Made by a program: the position numbers and the translations under genes | The notes under the pieces: generated by a model | Databases searched by the model: none | What the model was told of the DNA's origin: nothing | The model's input: only the letters and a program-made list of their open reading frames with translations | Source: Sodalis glossinidius str. 'morsitans' | Lineage (GTDB): Bacteria > Pseudomonadota > Gammaproteobacteria > Enterobacterales > Enterobacteriaceae | Assembly: GCF_000010085.1 (NCBI RefSeq) | Contig: NC_007712.1 | Location: 3,472,001-3,536,000 of the forward strand | DNA: 64,000 bases | Direction: 5' to 3' | Shown: one piece after another, positions 62,664-64,000 of the stretch | Position numbering within the stretch: the first letter of the stretch is position 1 | Layout: each line of letters begins with the position of its first letter

Positions 62664-63721
62664 GTTAAAAGCGGCAAGCCAGGCATTATAACTTGCCATA
62701 TCGGTTTTTTGATCGTTTTTTGTTTTTTTAGGATCATCATCTTCTTCAATACCTGATGGCTGTTTTGGACAACTGTCTATTGCCGTGGTATCGAATTTAA
62801 TCCTACCTATTACCTTCCCAGAATTATCTTTTATCAATTCAAGTTTAAATGTAGGTTTCAAACCTAGTGATTTCTCAAGGTCACTGATGGCCTTTTGTTT
62901 ATCCTTGCCATTTTTCATATCGTATATTTTTTTAACTCAGCCGACTCTGGCATATCATAAACCACAGTCACTTTTGCATAATCCTTGAACTCATTGAACT
63001 TTTCCTGGAAGTTTTTGGCATCCCATTTCACGTGGTTACCATCCTCTCCTTCCTTCACTAATTTAGCCACCGTGGCTTGTAATTCTATGAATTTTTGGTA
63101 AAAATAAGTATATTTTAAAGTTAACTCAGAATAAAAATCAACGTACTCTTTTTTATTTTTAATCGATTTGATATCGCAGGCTATGCCTTCCCAGAATTCG
63201 GAATACCTCGACCATTGTTTTTCATCCTGTATACCCTCGCAGGAAAATTGACGTAACTCAGGCTTGGCCGCAACCTGATCGATATTTCTTTGTAATTGGG
63301 TTAATTTAACCTCACGATTAAGTCTCTCCTTACGTACCAGGCCTTTCACCTGATCAACTACTTCATACGTCGCTTGCGCGGATGCAGTGAGTGCTGTTTT
63401 CACCTCCTTCAGATTACTGCCGTCCGCCGCGATAGCAGGACACTCAGCCAATCGTCTACCGTCCAGCTTTTGTAGCAGCACTTCCATCACTGAACCCGAT
63501 GAGGATACATAGTGAGCTGGCGTGCCTGCATCCGCTGTAAACTCATTACCCACGTCACGATATTCGTTAATGATTTCTTTTAATTCATTTTTCAAATTAT
63601 GCATTATGATTGAATATCGGCAACTCATTTCATTTTCACTTTTTCCTTTCTGCACTGAAGGAAATCCTTCATCCATTAAATTACCGACTCTTATTTCGAG
63701 TGACAATAGCGTATTTATCAC
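62547..63721 (-). pseudogene. Type III secretion needle-tip protein (IpaD/SipD/SctA-like), frameshifted and truncated
   Basis: IpaD/SipD caps the type III secretion needle. From a GTG at 63721 the protein is open for 268 codons with central coiled-coil-like helices (YSEFWEGIACDIKSIKNKKE, LTLKYTYFYQKFIELQATVA) and the family motif HVKWDAKNFQEKFNEFKDY. An A7 run (62927-62933) causes a shift; with one more A it reads ELKKIYDMKNGKDKQKAISD and on to ASYNAWLAAFNSM, matching the IpaD C-terminal region. Homology stops at about 62650, where the sequence becomes the antisense of the MFS remnant. The C-terminal coiled-coil helix is therefore missing. Confidence 0.75.
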
Positions 63722-64000
63722 GACTTATCCATTATTAATCAAATAAATAATTAACCAGTCGTATATTTTTGCCATTTACGTCAGGAGAAATATATCCAAT
63801 AGTTAATGAGATTGCAAGATGGTTAATATTAATAAAACCCATCATCGCTAATTGAATTAATCAACAATTAGTCGTGAATTATTATAAATAAATATTAATC
63901 TTATGTGCTGTAAAAGAGAAAGCGCCGATCATAAAAAAGAATAAAACACCCCCTTATCACCTTGGCATAAATAACCGCAAAACCTATTAACTCCCCCCTC
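63722..64000. other. AT-rich upstream region at the window edge
   Basis: No gene is visible in the last 279 bases. The sequence is AT-rich and probably holds the promoter of the sipD-like gene. Confidence 0.5.

Overview
The window reads as part of the chromosome of a Sodalis-like insect-associated enterobacterium (Enterobacterales). The housekeeping genes match Escherichia coli and Yersinia orthologues closely and keep their order (fbaA-pgk; speB-speA / metK-galP-sprT-endA-rsmE-gshB-yqgE-ruvX; yggR-yggS-proC-yggT-yggU-rdgB-hemW; yggN-trmB / mutY-yggX-mltC-speC-pheV). A very large share of the non-essential genes are broken by nonsense codons, frameshifts and internal deletions. That pattern, with an IS256-family element and type III secretion genes, is typical of a recent symbiont undergoing genome decay. 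The species cannot be fixed from the sequence alone.

Layout. Positions 1-9423 hold glycolysis genes (fbaA, pgk), a dead fliB flagellin methylase, and the arginine route to putrescine (speA, speB) divergent from metK. Positions 9424-15750 hold a broken galP that still has good GalR-like and CRP sites, broken sprT and endA, then the intact rsmE-gshB-yqgE-ruvX run. Positions 15922-22391 are a complete but wholly dead L-rhamnose regulon (rhaM, D, A, B, S, R, T). Positions 23026-32352 are conserved core genes, mostly intact (yggR is dead). Positions 32510-34530 are a dead speC, so putrescine could come only from the SpeA/SpeB route.

At 35160 a tRNA-Phe(GAA) gene marks the start of about 29 kb of accessory DNA. 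In order it holds: a prepilin-peptidase remnant; a decayed TacA/TacT-type toxin-antitoxin pair; an IS256-type element with a second copy of itself nested inside; a MarR-GNAT remnant; a GntR regulator with a transketolase remnant and an ascorbate-type PTS (EIIA and EIIB intact, EIIC frameshifted); a VUT-family transporter and metallophosphoesterase remnant pair; an intact two-gene module with an S24-like repressor; PAS-LuxR, IclR and MarR/OhrR regulators; a broken alpha/beta hydrolase; a frameshifted type III effector candidate; a decayed catabolic cluster (OtnI-like, DapA-like, LacI, MaoC, CoA-transferase, YdiB-like, DenD-like, MFS); and a truncated IpaD/SipD-type needle-tip gene at the right edge.

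The most interesting object is at 53679-55523: a protein with a PipB/SifA-like N-terminus, a pentapeptide-repeat segment and a C-terminal region that lines up with the eukaryotic RhoGAP fold, including an arginine-finger-like GVFR motif. Several of its frameshifts, and those in sipD and fliB, fall in A7-A8 runs and each would be repaired by one extra A. This could be ordinary decay, sequencing error or poly(A) slippage.
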